DNA of 64,000 bases from Oscillospiraceae bacterium (GCA_017459865.1 JAFUCD010000004.1:72907-136906), one strand, 5' to 3'; numbered from the stretch's first letter, positions 29,468-39,163 are shown. Made by a program: numbers and translations. Notes: generated from the letters alone by a model not told the origin.

Positions 29468-29508
29468 TTAAGAGTAACTTAGAGATACTTAGAGAAAGTT
29501 AGAGATAA
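29468..29508 (+). promoter_or_regulatory. Four tandem 10-bp repeats directly before the SNF2 helicase start
   Basis: Units begin at 29468 (TTAAGAGTAAC), 29479 (TTAGAGATAC), 29489 (TTAGAGAAAG) and 29499 (TTAGAGATAA), ending two bases before the ATG at 29511. A further inverted copy (ATCTCTAA) lies in the last codons of the preceding gene. There is no good ribosome site, so binding here, at DNA or RNA level, could control translation as well. Confidence 0.75.
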
Positions 29509-29510
29509 TC

Positions 29511-32336
29511 ATGATAACGAAGTATCACGCCAAATATTATGCGACCGTTTTGTCGAACCAAGCCATCGGCGGGCAGATCGACAGTTTGTCGCAGTCGCTC
29601 TTGAATGCCGCTGTGGATATCAATCCGCACCAGATCGAGGCAGCGCTGTTTGCGTTTCAGTCTCCGCTGTCCAAGGGCGTCATTTTTGCAGATGAGGTCG
29701 GTCTTGGCAAGACGATTGAAGCAGGTCTTGTTCTCTGCCAGTATTGGGCAGTCGGAAAGAGAAAGATCATCGTGATCTGTCCCGCTTCGATCCGGAAACA
29801 GTGGGGATATGAGCTCACAGAAAAGTTTGGTATCGAAAACGAAGTGCTGGATGCCAGAAACTACCGGGATTATGAGCGGCGGGGCTTGGACCCGCTTGAT
29901 CAAAAAAAGGTTGTGATCTGCTCCTATAACTTTGCCGCACGCAAAAAGGATGAGATCAAGCGGCATGGGTTTGACTTTGCCATCATCGATGAAGCGCATA
30001 AGCTGAGAAATGTTTATAAAAAGAAGGCAAAAACAGCACAGGCGATCAAAGAAGCGCTCTCCGATGTGAAAAAGCTGCTTTTGACAGCCACACCGTTTCA
30101 GAATTCCCTCATGGAGCTGTTCGGGCTCACCAGTGTTGTGGATGACAACATCTTTGGCGACGCGCGCTCCTTCCGTGCGGAGTATGTGTATGATGAGAAT
30201 CTGTCGGACCTTCGGCAGCGGCTTTTGCCCTATTATAAGCGCACACTGCGCCGGGATGTGAGGGAATACATCAACTACACGAATCGCCTTCCGATCACGC
30301 AGCAGTTTGACGCCACGGATCTGGAATCGAAGCTGTACGAGGATGTTTCCGAATTTCTGCGCCGAGAGGACATTTATTCTGTCCCCAAGCGTCAGCGTAT
30401 GCTGACTACGATGATCATCCGGAAAATACTGGCGTCGTCTACCTATGCGCTCATCGGAACGCTGAGGACGGTGAAAGCCCGCCTGGAGCAGATGCTGAAC
30501 AATGAGGCTGTTCGGCAGCTCACACTGGCAGATTACATGGATGAGGACGAAGCGGAGCTATATGAGGAGGATGACGACGAGGAAAACCTGCTGGAAGACG
30601 AAAAGATCGATCTCGATAAGCTCCGGGAAGAGATCCATACCATAGAGGGATTTATCGAAACTGCGCTGAAGATCCAGCATGATTCCAAGTCGGAAGCACT
30701 TTTGCAGGCGCTTGACCAGTCGTTCCAAATGCTGCCAAAGACCGGTGCGAAGCAAAAAGCCCTCATTTTCACCGAATCCACGCGGACGCAGCAGTATCTG
30801 AAGGATTATTTGAATCAGCATGGTTACGCAGGAAAGATCGTAACCTTCAACGGCTCCAACAACGATCCCGATTCCAACGCGATCTATGATGCCTGGTTGT
30901 CCGAGAATGCTTATAACGGCAAGGCGAGCGGCATCAAGGCAGCGGATAAACGCGTCGCATTGGTGGAGCATTTCCGGGATGAAGCGGAAATCATGATCGC
31001 CACGGAAGCGGCGGCGGAGGGCCTGAATCTGCAGTTCTGCTCTTTGGTGGTCAACTATGATCTGCCGTGGAACCCGCAGCGAATCGAGCAGCGCATCGGC
31101 CGCTGCCACAGATACGGTCAGAAATGTGACGTTGTGGTCGTCAATTTCGTGAACCGGCGCAATTATGCGGATGTCCGAGTTTATAACCTGCTGCTCGACA
31201 AATTCCATCTGTTCGATGATGTGTTTGGGGCATCTGACGACGTGCTGGGCCAGGCGGACGCAATAGACTTTGAAAAGCGCATCTGGGAGATCTATCAGGA
31301 ATGCCGCACGGAAGCCGAGATCAACGCAGCGTTTGAAAAGCTCCAGCAGGATCTGCAGGACCAGATCAACGAGAAGATGAAGGATGTGCGCGAGCAGGTT
31401 CTCGAGCACTTTGATATCGGTGTTCAGGAGCGGCTGAAGCTTGCCAAAAGCGAGACCGGCGCGTTCCTGAATCGGTACGAGCACATCTTTTGGGAGTTGA
31501 CCAAGTATATTCTCGGAAAAGATGCAGAGTTTGACGATGAAACGCATGCCTTCCGCCTGCTGCGGCCGATTGTTGGGTGCAGAACCGGAAAGTATGAACT
31601 CCTGTCCTGCGTGACGGATGGGATTCCGTATCGCCTTTCGCATCCGCTGGCGCAGTATGTTCTGCAGACGGCCTTGTCGCTGCAGACTGAGGACGGCGCT
31701 GTTACCTTCCGTGAGAACGATCTGGCGCTGAAGGTGACGCTGCCGGATTATCTGAAAAACCAGTCCGGCTATCTGGTCCTTTCCCATTTGGCGGTCTCTG
31801 CCTTTGACGATGAACAGTATTGCCTCTTTACCGCTTTTACAAAGGACGGGAGATTCCTCACGCAGGAGGATTGTGAAAAGCTGTTCCTCTGCGGCGGTGC
31901 GGAGACGGTGCTTCGGGAGATTTCGCCGGAAGTCCGCCGGAAGCTGGGCGTCAATTCCGTACAGCACACCAAGAGCAAGCTGCAGCAGATCGACAGCCGC
32001 AATCTGGAATACTTCCGCGATGAGGAAGAGCGCATTTTCCGCTGGGAAAAAGATCTGATCGAGAGCATCGAGCGTGAGTTGGATATCGTAAAGCGCGCGA
32101 TTCGGGAGCAGGAGCGGCTGTCCCGCAGCGCAGCAAATATGGAGGAAAAGCTCGCCATCACAAAGAAGATCGATGAGCTGGAACGGCAGAAGCGCAAGAA
32201 ACGCAATGAGCTTGCTGACCGCGAGGACGAGGTCAGCGCGCAGCGCCGACGCATGATCGAGGAGCTTGATCGCCGAAAGGTTCAGAAAACCGCAACGGAT
32301 GACATTTTCGTCATTGCCTGGAATGTCGTTTCATAA
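29511..32336 (+). CDS. SNF2-family helicase of a putative defence operon
   Basis: 941 residues. The SF2/SNF2 core has Walker A in IFADEVGLGKTIEAGLVL (Lys68), DEAH in FAIIDEAHKLRN, TATPFQNSLMELFGL, and the C-terminal helicase motifs ATEAAAEGLNLQFC and QRIGRCHRYGQK. An acidic insertion (about 345-365, runs of E and D) lies between the lobes. A long C-terminal extension ends in a coiled coil (about 860-930) rich in R, E and K. Helicases like this one are found with DISARM (DrmD) and with type III-like Mod/Res genes. Here it precedes an HTH-Mod-Res cluster, and it probably translocates on or remodels foreign DNA. Confidence 0.9.
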   Translation: MITKYHAKYYATVLSNQAIGGQIDSLSQSLLNAAVDINPHQIEAALFAFQSPLSKGVIFADEVGLGKTIEAGLVLCQYWAVGKRKIIVICPASIRKQWGYELTEKFGIENEVLDARNYRDYERRGLDPLDQKKVVICSYNFAARKKDEIKRHGFDFAIIDEAHKLRNVYKKKAKTAQAIKEALSDVKKLLLTATPFQNSLMELFGLTSVVDDNIFGDARSFRAEYVYDENLSDLRQRLLPYYKRTLRRDVREYINYTNRLPITQQFDATDLESKLYEDVSEFLRREDIYSVPKRQRMLTTMIIRKILASSTYALIGTLRTVKARLEQMLNNEAVRQLTLADYMDEDEAELYEEDDDEENLLEDEKIDLDKLREEIHTIEGFIETALKIQHDSKSEALLQALDQSFQMLPKTGAKQKALIFTESTRTQQYLKDYLNQHGYAGKIVTFNGSNNDPDSNAIYDAWLSENAYNGKASGIKAADKRVALVEHFRDEAEIMIATEAAAEGLNLQFCSLVVNYDLPWNPQRIEQRIGRCHRYGQKCDVVVVNFVNRRNYADVRVYNLLLDKFHLFDDVFGASDDVLGQADAIDFEKRIWEIYQECRTEAEINAAFEKLQQDLQDQINEKMKDVREQVLEHFDIGVQERLKLAKSETGAFLNRYEHIFWELTKYILGKDAEFDDETHAFRLLRPIVGCRTGKYELLSCVTDGIPYRLSHPLAQYVLQTALSLQTEDGAVTFRENDLALKVTLPDYLKNQSGYLVLSHLAVSAFDDEQYCLFTAFTKDGRFLTQEDCEKLFLCGGAETVLREISPEVRRKLGVNSVQHTKSKLQQIDSRNLEYFRDEEERIFRWEKDLIESIERELDIVKRAIREQERLSRSAANMEEKLAITKKIDELERQKRKKRNELADREDEVSAQRRRMIEELDRRKVQKTATDDIFVIAWNVVS

Positions 32337-32350
32337 CTGAACAAAATGAA

Positions 32351-32379
32351 AAAGAGCGCCATTTTCGGCGCTCTTTTTT
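32351..32379 (+). terminator. Terminator after the SNF2 helicase gene
   Basis: AAAGAGCGCC (32351-32360) and GGCGCTCTTT (32367-32376), loop ATTTTC, then more T's. It separates the regulator-helicase transcript from the HTH-Mod-Res transcript. Confidence 0.85.
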
Positions 32380-32403
32380 CATGTTTGGCTTGCGTCACAA
32401 CGG

Positions 32404-32433
32404 TTAGTATGTTAGTATGTAAACATACATACT
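32404..32433 (+). promoter_or_regulatory. Operator-like repeats upstream of the HTH gene
   Basis: A direct repeat TTAGTATG-TTAGTATG (32404-32419) overlaps the palindrome AGTATGT-AAACAT-ACATACT (32414-32433). It is immediately upstream of GGAGGAGG and the HTH gene, as expected for an autoregulated repressor. Confidence 0.65.
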
Positions 32434-32452
32434 TTTTGGAGGAGGTGAGAGA

Positions 32453-32788
32453 ATGTCAAATGAAAAAGAAGCCTTCGGCGCATTGCTTCGGAGGCTGATA
32501 AAAGATGCTGGTATCACGCAGAGTGAGTTTTATGAGCGCGCGGAGATCACGAAACCATATTTTTATGACATTCTTCGGGGCAACCCGCCTCCGCCATATT
32601 TACAAAAACTGTTCATGGAAATTTTGAAAGCGCCGCATCAGGATGTCCTTACGTTTTATGATTTAGCGGCGCATATACGAGAAGAGCTTCCGGCAGACGT
32701 GCAGTTGGCAGTGAAGGAACACACTTCTCTGATCCCGCAATTTCGTGCTTTGATTGAACATACAGAACAGGAGAAACACCATGAATGA
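32453..32788 (+). CDS. XRE-like HTH regulator of the Mod/Res operon
   Basis: 111 residues. Residues 8-60 form a helix-turn-helix domain (LLRRLIKDAGITQSEFYERAEITKPYFYDIL). The C-terminal half is helical and acidic. Such controller-like proteins often time the expression of modification and restriction genes. It is preceded by GGAGGAGG and a palindrome that it could bind, and overlaps the Mod start by 8 bp, so all three genes are one transcript. A related layout in other genomes places a DUF4391 gene in this slot; this protein is not DUF4391. Confidence 0.8.
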   Translation: MSNEKEAFGALLRRLIKDAGITQSEFYERAEITKPYFYDILRGNPPPPYLQKLFMEILKAPHQDVLTFYDLAAHIREELPADVQLAVKEHTSLIPQFRALIEHTEQEKHHE

Positions 32789-35700
32789 GAGAATGAAGCG
32801 ATTCACCGATCTGATGCGTCAGATCTTCGAGCTGGATAAATCCGATCTGGATTTCGGAATTTACCGCATCATGAACATCCGCAAAGCGGAGATCGAGCGG
32901 TTTCTGACGGAAGGTCTGCCGGAGAAGGTGCATGATACGCTTGCTCCGTTCGCGCAGGGGGATCAGGACGAGATCAAAGCCCGCATGGCGCAAATAGAGC
33001 AAGCTTTGGGTGACGTATCAGCCATTCCTGATGCAGTCCCCATGAAGGCGGAATATCTGCAATTGCAGAAGCAGCTCGCTGAGGGTACGGATCTTGCCGC
33101 GTTGGAGACGGACGTCTATTCTGCGCTGTATTCCTTCTTCAACCGGTACTATGAAGAGGGCGATTTCATCTCCAAGCGCCGCTATAAGGAGGGCGTCTAT
33201 GCCATTCCGTATGAGGGCGAGGAAGTAAAGCTCTATTGGGCGAATCAGGATCAGTATTACATCAAGACCAGCGAAAACTTCAAGGACTATACTTTCCTCG
33301 TCGGGGATTATACCGTTCACTTCCGGCTGGTGGACGCCACGACCGAGCAGAACAACAACAAGGAGCAGGCGGACAGCAAGCGCGTCTTCATGCTCTTTAC
33401 GGAGGATGAGGAGAATTATCCCGGCATCCGGACCTTCGAATACAACGATGAGACGAAAGAGCTGATCATCCGTTTTGTTTTCGATATTCCGGAGGATAAG
33501 AAGCGGAAGTATTTCGATGAGAACTACGCAGCGATCCGCAGCTTCGTCTTTGATAATCATCTCCCCATGTGGCAGGAGCTGCTTGCGCCGATCGCGACTG
33601 GGAAGGGCAAGGAGACGACAGACCTGCTGCAGAAGCATCTGAAAGGCTACGTTGCCAAGAACACCTTTGACTATTTCATTCATAAGGATCTTCGCGGCTT
33701 TCTGTCCCGGGAGCTGGATTTCTATATCAAGAGTGAGATCATGCATCTGGATGATCTGGATACCGGGAACGAAGCGCGCGTGGAGACGTATCTCGCCAAG
33801 ATCCGCGCGGTGAAGCGCGTCGGCAAGATCATCATCGATTTCCTCGCGCAGATCGAGGATTTCCAGAAAAAGCTCTGGCTGAAAAAGAAATTTGTCGTCG
33901 AGACGAACTGGTGCATGACGCTCGACCGCGTGGATGAATCCTTCTGGCAGGAGATCATTGAGAATCGGGCACAGATCGAAGAATGGATCGCCATGTACGC
34001 CATCGATGAGGTGGAGCCCGCCATTGGAGTGGAAGGCTGGACCGATCCGCCCAGCATGGAATTCCTGCGCCAGAATCAGAATCTGCTGATCGATACAAAG
34101 CATTTCAGCGATGATTTCAAGATGAGGTTGGTAGCGACAATCGATCATTTGGATGAACAGACCAGCGGGTTGATGATAGATTCCGACAATTATCAAGCGC
34201 TCAAACTTTTATATGATAAGTATTATAAGTGGTTCAATAATGTTCACATTGATCCTCCGTATAATACGGACACGAGCGGCTTTTTGTATAAAAACAACTA
34301 TCGTCATTCCAGTTGGGCGAGCATGATGCTTGACAGACTAATTCTTGCGGATCAGATGCTTGAGGACGAAGAAGGCTCTTTACAATGCCATATTGATGAA
34401 AATGAATATGAGCTATTGTTTAATATTTTTAGTCAAATCCCAAGGCAGAACGCGGGTACAATAATATGGGATAAGCTCAATCCAATGCTAGGTCGCAAAG
34501 GAGTAGCAACCCAGCATGAGTATGTTGTATTTCGATCAAATTTTGACAAATCTATTTATGCAAGAAACGACAACATTGATAGAATTTTTGCCTATGAAGA
34601 AGCCGCTATAGCACACCATAACGGGATTAATGAGGAGAGCAGGAAAGAATTTGCTTCTATGCTCAACAAAGATGAAAAGCTTTCAGGAGGAGATAGAGCA
34701 TATCATTTCATTGACGACGATGGAAATGTATTTCGTCTTGTGGCAATGGGTGCACCAGAAAAGCGAACAGATCCCAAATATTTCATTCCGTTGATTCATC
34801 CTGTAACAGGAAAGCCTTGCCCAGTGCCTTCAAATGGGTGGTCGAGAAAACCTGAAACGATGGAGCAAATGATTAAAGATGAAACTATCGTTTTTGGAAA
34901 AGACGAGAGCACACAGCCGCAAAAGAAAGTAATTTTGTCTCGTGCTGGGGAGAGGCAAATATCGTCAGTATTAGAGAATGGTAAAAGCGGAAAAGCGGAC
35001 TTGGATAAATTGGGATTTGATTTTCCGTATGCTCATCCAGTTTCTTTATATGAAACTTTAATATCAGCCAATCACGGAACTCATATTTTAGATTTCTTTG
35101 CAGGATCTGGTACAACCGGACATGCAGCAATCAATTTAACCCGAGGGGATGGCAAAAGTAGAAAGTATTGTCTTGTAGAAATGGGAGAATACTTTGATAA
35201 AGTTACTAGACCCCGCATGCAAAAAGTTGTTTATGCTGCCGACTGGAAAGATGGCAAGCCTCAGAATCGCAATACCGGAGTTTCCCAAATCATCAAGTAT
35301 ATGCGTCTGGAAAGCTATGAAGATGCCCTCTCCAACATAAGTCTCAACGATGACGTTTCTCACGGCATGGTCAGCCTGTTCGATGAGGAGTATCTCATCC
35401 ACTACATGCTGGATCTGGAGAGCCGGGACAGCCTGCTGGACATGGAGGCGTTCTGCGAGCCCTTCTCCTATCAGATGAAGATCACCGAGAAAAACGAATG
35501 CAAGACACGCCCGGTCGATCTGGTGGAGACGTTCAACTATCTCATCGGCCTGACCGTGGTGCGTCAGGGAGCCGCTTCGTATTTTGCCGCGAAGCCGTCC
35601 GAGGAGGCTGCCTATGAGGGCGCCGTCGATCTGGTGAAAGATTTTGGAGGGGAATATGCGTTCCGGCAGATCGAAGGCACGCTCCCGGATGGCAAACGCG

Positions 35701-35921
35701 CGCTCGTGATCTGGCGCACCGTGACGGATGACGTTCTGAAAAGCAATGCCGCGCTGGATGCCTATTTCACCAAGTACCGCATCAATCCCGCCGACCGCGA
35801 ATACGATGTGATCTTTGTCAACGGCGACAGCAATCTGGAAAATCTCCGTACTGCCAATGAGAGCTGGAAGGTTCAGATGACCGAAATCGAATTCAAGCGG
35901 CGCATGTTCGAGGAGGCGTGA
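32781..35921 (+). CDS. Type III-like DNA adenine methyltransferase (Mod)
   Basis: 1,046 residues. Motif IV is in NNVHIDPPYNTDTSG (about residue 490) and motif I in ILDFFAGSGTTGHAA (about 772), the beta-class order of type III Mod proteins, with the target recognition region between them. The long N-terminal 480 residues and the C-terminal 220 residues are not catalytic and probably contact Res. The start at 32781 gives MNERMKRFTDLMRQ, overlapping the HTH stop. The segment from about 34170 to 35260, from motif IV through the recognition region to past motif I, is visibly AT-richer than the rest of the gene, suggesting replacement of the specificity core by recombination. Confidence 0.92.
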   Translation: MNERMKRFTDLMRQIFELDKSDLDFGIYRIMNIRKAEIERFLTEGLPEKVHDTLAPFAQGDQDEIKARMAQIEQALGDVSAIPDAVPMKAEYLQLQKQLAEGTDLAALETDVYSALYSFFNRYYEEGDFISKRRYKEGVYAIPYEGEEVKLYWANQDQYYIKTSENFKDYTFLVGDYTVHFRLVDATTEQNNNKEQADSKRVFMLFTEDEENYPGIRTFEYNDETKELIIRFVFDIPEDKKRKYFDENYAAIRSFVFDNHLPMWQELLAPIATGKGKETTDLLQKHLKGYVAKNTFDYFIHKDLRGFLSRELDFYIKSEIMHLDDLDTGNEARVETYLAKIRAVKRVGKIIIDFLAQIEDFQKKLWLKKKFVVETNWCMTLDRVDESFWQEIIENRAQIEEWIAMYAIDEVEPAIGVEGWTDPPSMEFLRQNQNLLIDTKHFSDDFKMRLVATIDHLDEQTSGLMIDSDNYQALKLLYDKYYKWFNNVHIDPPYNTDTSGFLYKNNYRHSSWASMMLDRLILADQMLEDEEGSLQCHIDENEYELLFNIFSQIPRQNAGTIIWDKLNPMLGRKGVATQHEYVVFRSNFDKSIYARNDNIDRIFAYEEAAIAHHNGINEESRKEFASMLNKDEKLSGGDRAYHFIDDDGNVFRLVAMGAPEKRTDPKYFIPLIHPVTGKPCPVPSNGWSRKPETMEQMIKDETIVFGKDESTQPQKKVILSRAGERQISSVLENGKSGKADLDKLGFDFPYAHPVSLYETLISANHGTHILDFFAGSGTTGHAAINLTRGDGKSRKYCLVEMGEYFDKVTRPRMQKVVYAADWKDGKPQNRNTGVSQIIKYMRLESYEDALSNISLNDDVSHGMVSLFDEEYLIHYMLDLESRDSLLDMEAFCEPFSYQMKITEKNECKTRPVDLVETFNYLIGLTVVRQGAASYFAAKPSEEAAYEGAVDLVKDFGGEYAFRQIEGTLPDGKRALVIWRTVTDDVLKSNAALDAYFTKYRINPADREYDVIFVNGDSNLENLRTANESWKVQMTEIEFKRRMFEEA

Positions 35922-35923
35922 GC

Positions 35924-38900
35924 ATGGCAAGACGACAAACCACGCCTGAAGTCCCGTTTGACGATCAGCTGATCCTGTTTCGCTATTTCCTGCGGGAGCT
36001 GGGAATCCATTCCCTTTCCGATCTCGGGAGAAAGCTGAACACGACGGAATACGAGGGCGTCAACGAGAGCGGGAACACCTGGTTTTATGAATATCTCGCG
36101 CAGATTGCCCGCAGAAACGGCGGCAATGTGAGCGCCGATCGGCTGCGGCTGTATGATGAGAACATTTGCCGCCACACGAAGCAGATCGGCGAAAAGCGCG
36201 GGAAGCTGCAGTGGAAATACTTTCAGTATCTCTCGCTGCTCTTTACGGAGATCTATCTGGATCGCTATTTCTCCGACAGAGACGGTTTCTGCAAAGACCT
36301 GAATGCGTTTCTGGCGGAAGTCAGCACGGACTCCCTCGGCCTGATCCAGTTTGAGCCCTATACGCCGGAGAAGATGAACAAGCTGGCGTTCATGTGCGCG
36401 ACCGGCAGCGGCAAGACGCTGATCATGCATGTGAACATTCTCCAGTTTCTGCATTACTTCCGCAGAGCAAAGCGGCTGAACAGCAGGCTTTCGATCAATA
36501 AGATCATCGTGCTGGCGCCGAACGAGGGCATGAGCAAGCAGCATCTGGAGGAACTGAAGCTGTCCTCGATCCCCGCCGCCATGTTCGACAAGGACAGCGG
36601 ATTCACCGTGCAGCGGGAAGACGTCCTCGTGATCGACATGAACAAGCTCAAGGAAGAGGGCAAGGTCAAAACGGTCTCGGTCGACAGCTTTGAACAGAAC
36701 AATCTGGTGCTGGTGGACGAAGGGCATCGCGGCCTCTCCGGGAACGTGTGGTACGATTATCGCACCAGACTTTCCGCCGACGGGTTTTCCTTCGAGTATT
36801 CTGCGACGTTCAAGCAGGCGCTGAATGCCAACGCCCGCGGCAGCACCGCCAAGGCGAAGGAAGAGCGGGCACTGATGGAGGAATACGGGAAATCCATCCT
36901 CATGGATTATTCCTACAAGTATTTCTACGAGGACGGATACGGCAAGGATTACCGGATCTACAATCTCAGAAGCAGCATTGACGATGAACAGCGATTGCTG
37001 TATCTGACAGGATGCCTTTTGTCCTTCTATCAGCAGATGAAGCTGTACCGCACCGCAGGCGCCTCGCTCCGAGACTTTCACATTGAGCAGCCGCTGCTGG
37101 TATTCGTCGGCAATCGCGTGACGTCCACGACTTCAAAGGATGAACTGACGGATGTTGAAGAAGTGCTGCGGTTTCTGGATCAGTTTGTGCGAAACAGAGG
37201 GAAGTCAACAGGTCGGATCGCGGATGTATTGAACAATGAAACTGGTTTGGTGGATGAAAACAGCGACGATCTGTTCTATGGGGATTTCTATGCCCTGCAG
37301 CATATTTTTGGCTTAACTCCGGACGCAAATGTGGTGTTCGATGATATCCTTCGCTTGGTGTTCAATACGGATACCGGCGCGGAGGAGCCGCGGCTGCATC
37401 TGGCAAACATCAAGCAGGTTCCGGGCGAGATCGGGCTGAAGATCGGAGAATATGGAGATTATTTCGGCGTGATCAGCATCGGCGATACCGCAGGCTTGAT
37501 CAAGCTGTGCGATCAGCAGGGGATTCCGTCAAAAACAGAAGAATTTATTTCCGCCTCGATGTTCCGTTCGATCAACAGTAAGGATTCCAGAATCAATCTG
37601 CTGATCGGCTCCCGGAAGTTCACCGAAGGTTGGAACAGTTGGCGTGTCTCTACGATGGGGCTGATCAACTTCGCCAAGGGCGAGGGCTCGCAGGCCATTC
37701 AACTGTTTGGTCGCGGTGTGCGTCTGAAGGGATATCAGGGCTGCCTGAAGCGATCCCGCAAGCTGGAAGACCGAAGCGCGGCCGTGCCGAAGGATCTTGA
37801 GATTTTGGAAACGCTCACGATTTTCGGCATCAAGGCGCAGTATATGGAGGACTTCAAAAAGTATCTGGAGCTGGAAGGCGCCCCGACCAACGAGAAGCCG
37901 CTGGAGTTTACGCTGCCTGTGATCAGCCGATACAAGGAGGTTGCAGACAAAAAGCTCCATGTGATCAAGGTCAAGGACGGCGTCAATTTCAAGAAGCAGT
38001 CGAAGCGGCTGGTTTTGACAGCGCCTGATGATGGGTTCCTGCGTTATCTGCTGCGCAGCAAGACGAAAATCGACTGCCGCAGCAAGATCCAAACGATCGA
38101 TTCCACGACCAGCATGAAGATGGAATCCGCCCCGGAGGAGCATACGCTGCCGGAGGAATGCCTGCCGTTTCTGGATTACGTGCGCATTTTCGAGGAGCTT
38201 GAGTTATATAAAAACGAGAAGTTTTATTATAATATCAGCATCGTGAAGGATGAGCTGATCGGAATCCTGAAGACAGAAGGATGGTATGCTCTGCTGATCC
38301 CTGCCAGCCATCTGAAGGTCAATTCTGTACCGAGACTGGAGGCGGCGACGGATTACGCGGTCATGGCGCTGAAGTCCTACATGGATAAATTCTACCGCTA
38401 TGAAAAAGCGCGTTGGGAAGCGCCGTGGCTGGAATATGCGGTGCTGGACGCCTCCGATAACAATTTTGTAGATGAATACTCGATCAAGTATGATCGGCAG
38501 GGTGACTTCGATCACACCGGCGAGGAGCTTGGAGCCTTCATCTCTGAAATCAGCGCGATCCTAACTGAGCAGCAGGGAATAGACGGCTACGAAAAGCGCT
38601 TTAAGGATCGGCTGGTGCTGTTCGATTTCCGATCCCATCTGTATGCGCCGCTACTCTGTCTTCAAAAGAGCGGATTGAAGATCCAGGTTTCGCCGGTCAG
38701 TCTGAACGAGGACGAAAAGAAGTTCGTGGATCTGCTCAAAGCCTATGTTGACGGCGAACCGGCGCTGCTTTCCGGGAAGACGCTGTATCTGCTCCGGAAT
38801 AAGAGCAAGGTGGGTATGGGATTCTTCGAGGCTGGCAATTTCTACCCGGACTATATTCTCTGGATCGATGACGGCGATACGCAGTATATCTCTTTTGTAG

Positions 38901-39163
38901 ATCCGAAGGGCCTGCTGCAGGTTTCTCATGACGACCCGAAGATCGAGTTTTACAAGACGATCAAGGATCTGGAAGCACGTCTCGCTCCGACGGCGCAGGA
39001 TAAGCGAATCGTACTGAATTCGTTCATCATGTCCGGCACAAGCGGCGTGCTGCTGAGCGACCGATGGAACATGGAAAAACCGGCGCGGGAAGCAAAGAAC
39101 GTATACACACTGGATAACCCCGAATGTGTGCAGGCAATGATCGAAAAGATCCTGCAGGCATGA
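35924..39163 (+). CDS. Type III-like restriction subunit (Res), DEAD-type helicase-nuclease
   Basis: 1,079 residues. SF2 helicase: Walker A in FMCATGSGKTLIMHV (about residue 159), DEGH box in LVLVDEGHRGLSGN (about 264), motif VI region QLFGRGVRLKGYQG. Near the C-terminus is a PD-(D/E)xK nuclease signature: YPDYILW (about 977), then SFVDPKG (about 991). AGGAGG at 35911-35916 favours the ATG at 35924 over a GTG at 35918. It should cut DNA after translocation when paired with Mod. A strong hairpin terminates the operon just past the stop. Confidence 0.92.
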   Translation: MARRQTTPEVPFDDQLILFRYFLRELGIHSLSDLGRKLNTTEYEGVNESGNTWFYEYLAQIARRNGGNVSADRLRLYDENICRHTKQIGEKRGKLQWKYFQYLSLLFTEIYLDRYFSDRDGFCKDLNAFLAEVSTDSLGLIQFEPYTPEKMNKLAFMCATGSGKTLIMHVNILQFLHYFRRAKRLNSRLSINKIIVLAPNEGMSKQHLEELKLSSIPAAMFDKDSGFTVQREDVLVIDMNKLKEEGKVKTVSVDSFEQNNLVLVDEGHRGLSGNVWYDYRTRLSADGFSFEYSATFKQALNANARGSTAKAKEERALMEEYGKSILMDYSYKYFYEDGYGKDYRIYNLRSSIDDEQRLLYLTGCLLSFYQQMKLYRTAGASLRDFHIEQPLLVFVGNRVTSTTSKDELTDVEEVLRFLDQFVRNRGKSTGRIADVLNNETGLVDENSDDLFYGDFYALQHIFGLTPDANVVFDDILRLVFNTDTGAEEPRLHLANIKQVPGEIGLKIGEYGDYFGVISIGDTAGLIKLCDQQGIPSKTEEFISASMFRSINSKDSRINLLIGSRKFTEGWNSWRVSTMGLINFAKGEGSQAIQLFGRGVRLKGYQGCLKRSRKLEDRSAAVPKDLEILETLTIFGIKAQYMEDFKKYLELEGAPTNEKPLEFTLPVISRYKEVADKKLHVIKVKDGVNFKKQSKRLVLTAPDDGFLRYLLRSKTKIDCRSKIQTIDSTTSMKMESAPEEHTLPEECLPFLDYVRIFEELELYKNEKFYYNISIVKDELIGILKTEGWYALLIPASHLKVNSVPRLEAATDYAVMALKSYMDKFYRYEKARWEAPWLEYAVLDASDNNFVDEYSIKYDRQGDFDHTGEELGAFISEISAILTEQQGIDGYEKRFKDRLVLFDFRSHLYAPLLCLQKSGLKIQVSPVSLNEDEKKFVDLLKAYVDGEPALLSGKTLYLLRNKSKVGMGFFEAGNFYPDYILWIDDGDTQYISFVDPKGLLQVSHDDPKIEFYKTIKDLEARLAPTAQDKRIVLNSFIMSGTSGVLLSDRWNMEKPAREAKNVYTLDNPECVQAMIEKILQA

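Noticed and set aside
29511..39163. The helicase-methyltransferase cluster as a complete DISARM or BREX system
   Set aside because: drmA, drmB and drmC, and all brx core genes, are missing. Motif order and the PD-DxK nuclease fit type III-like Mod/Res.
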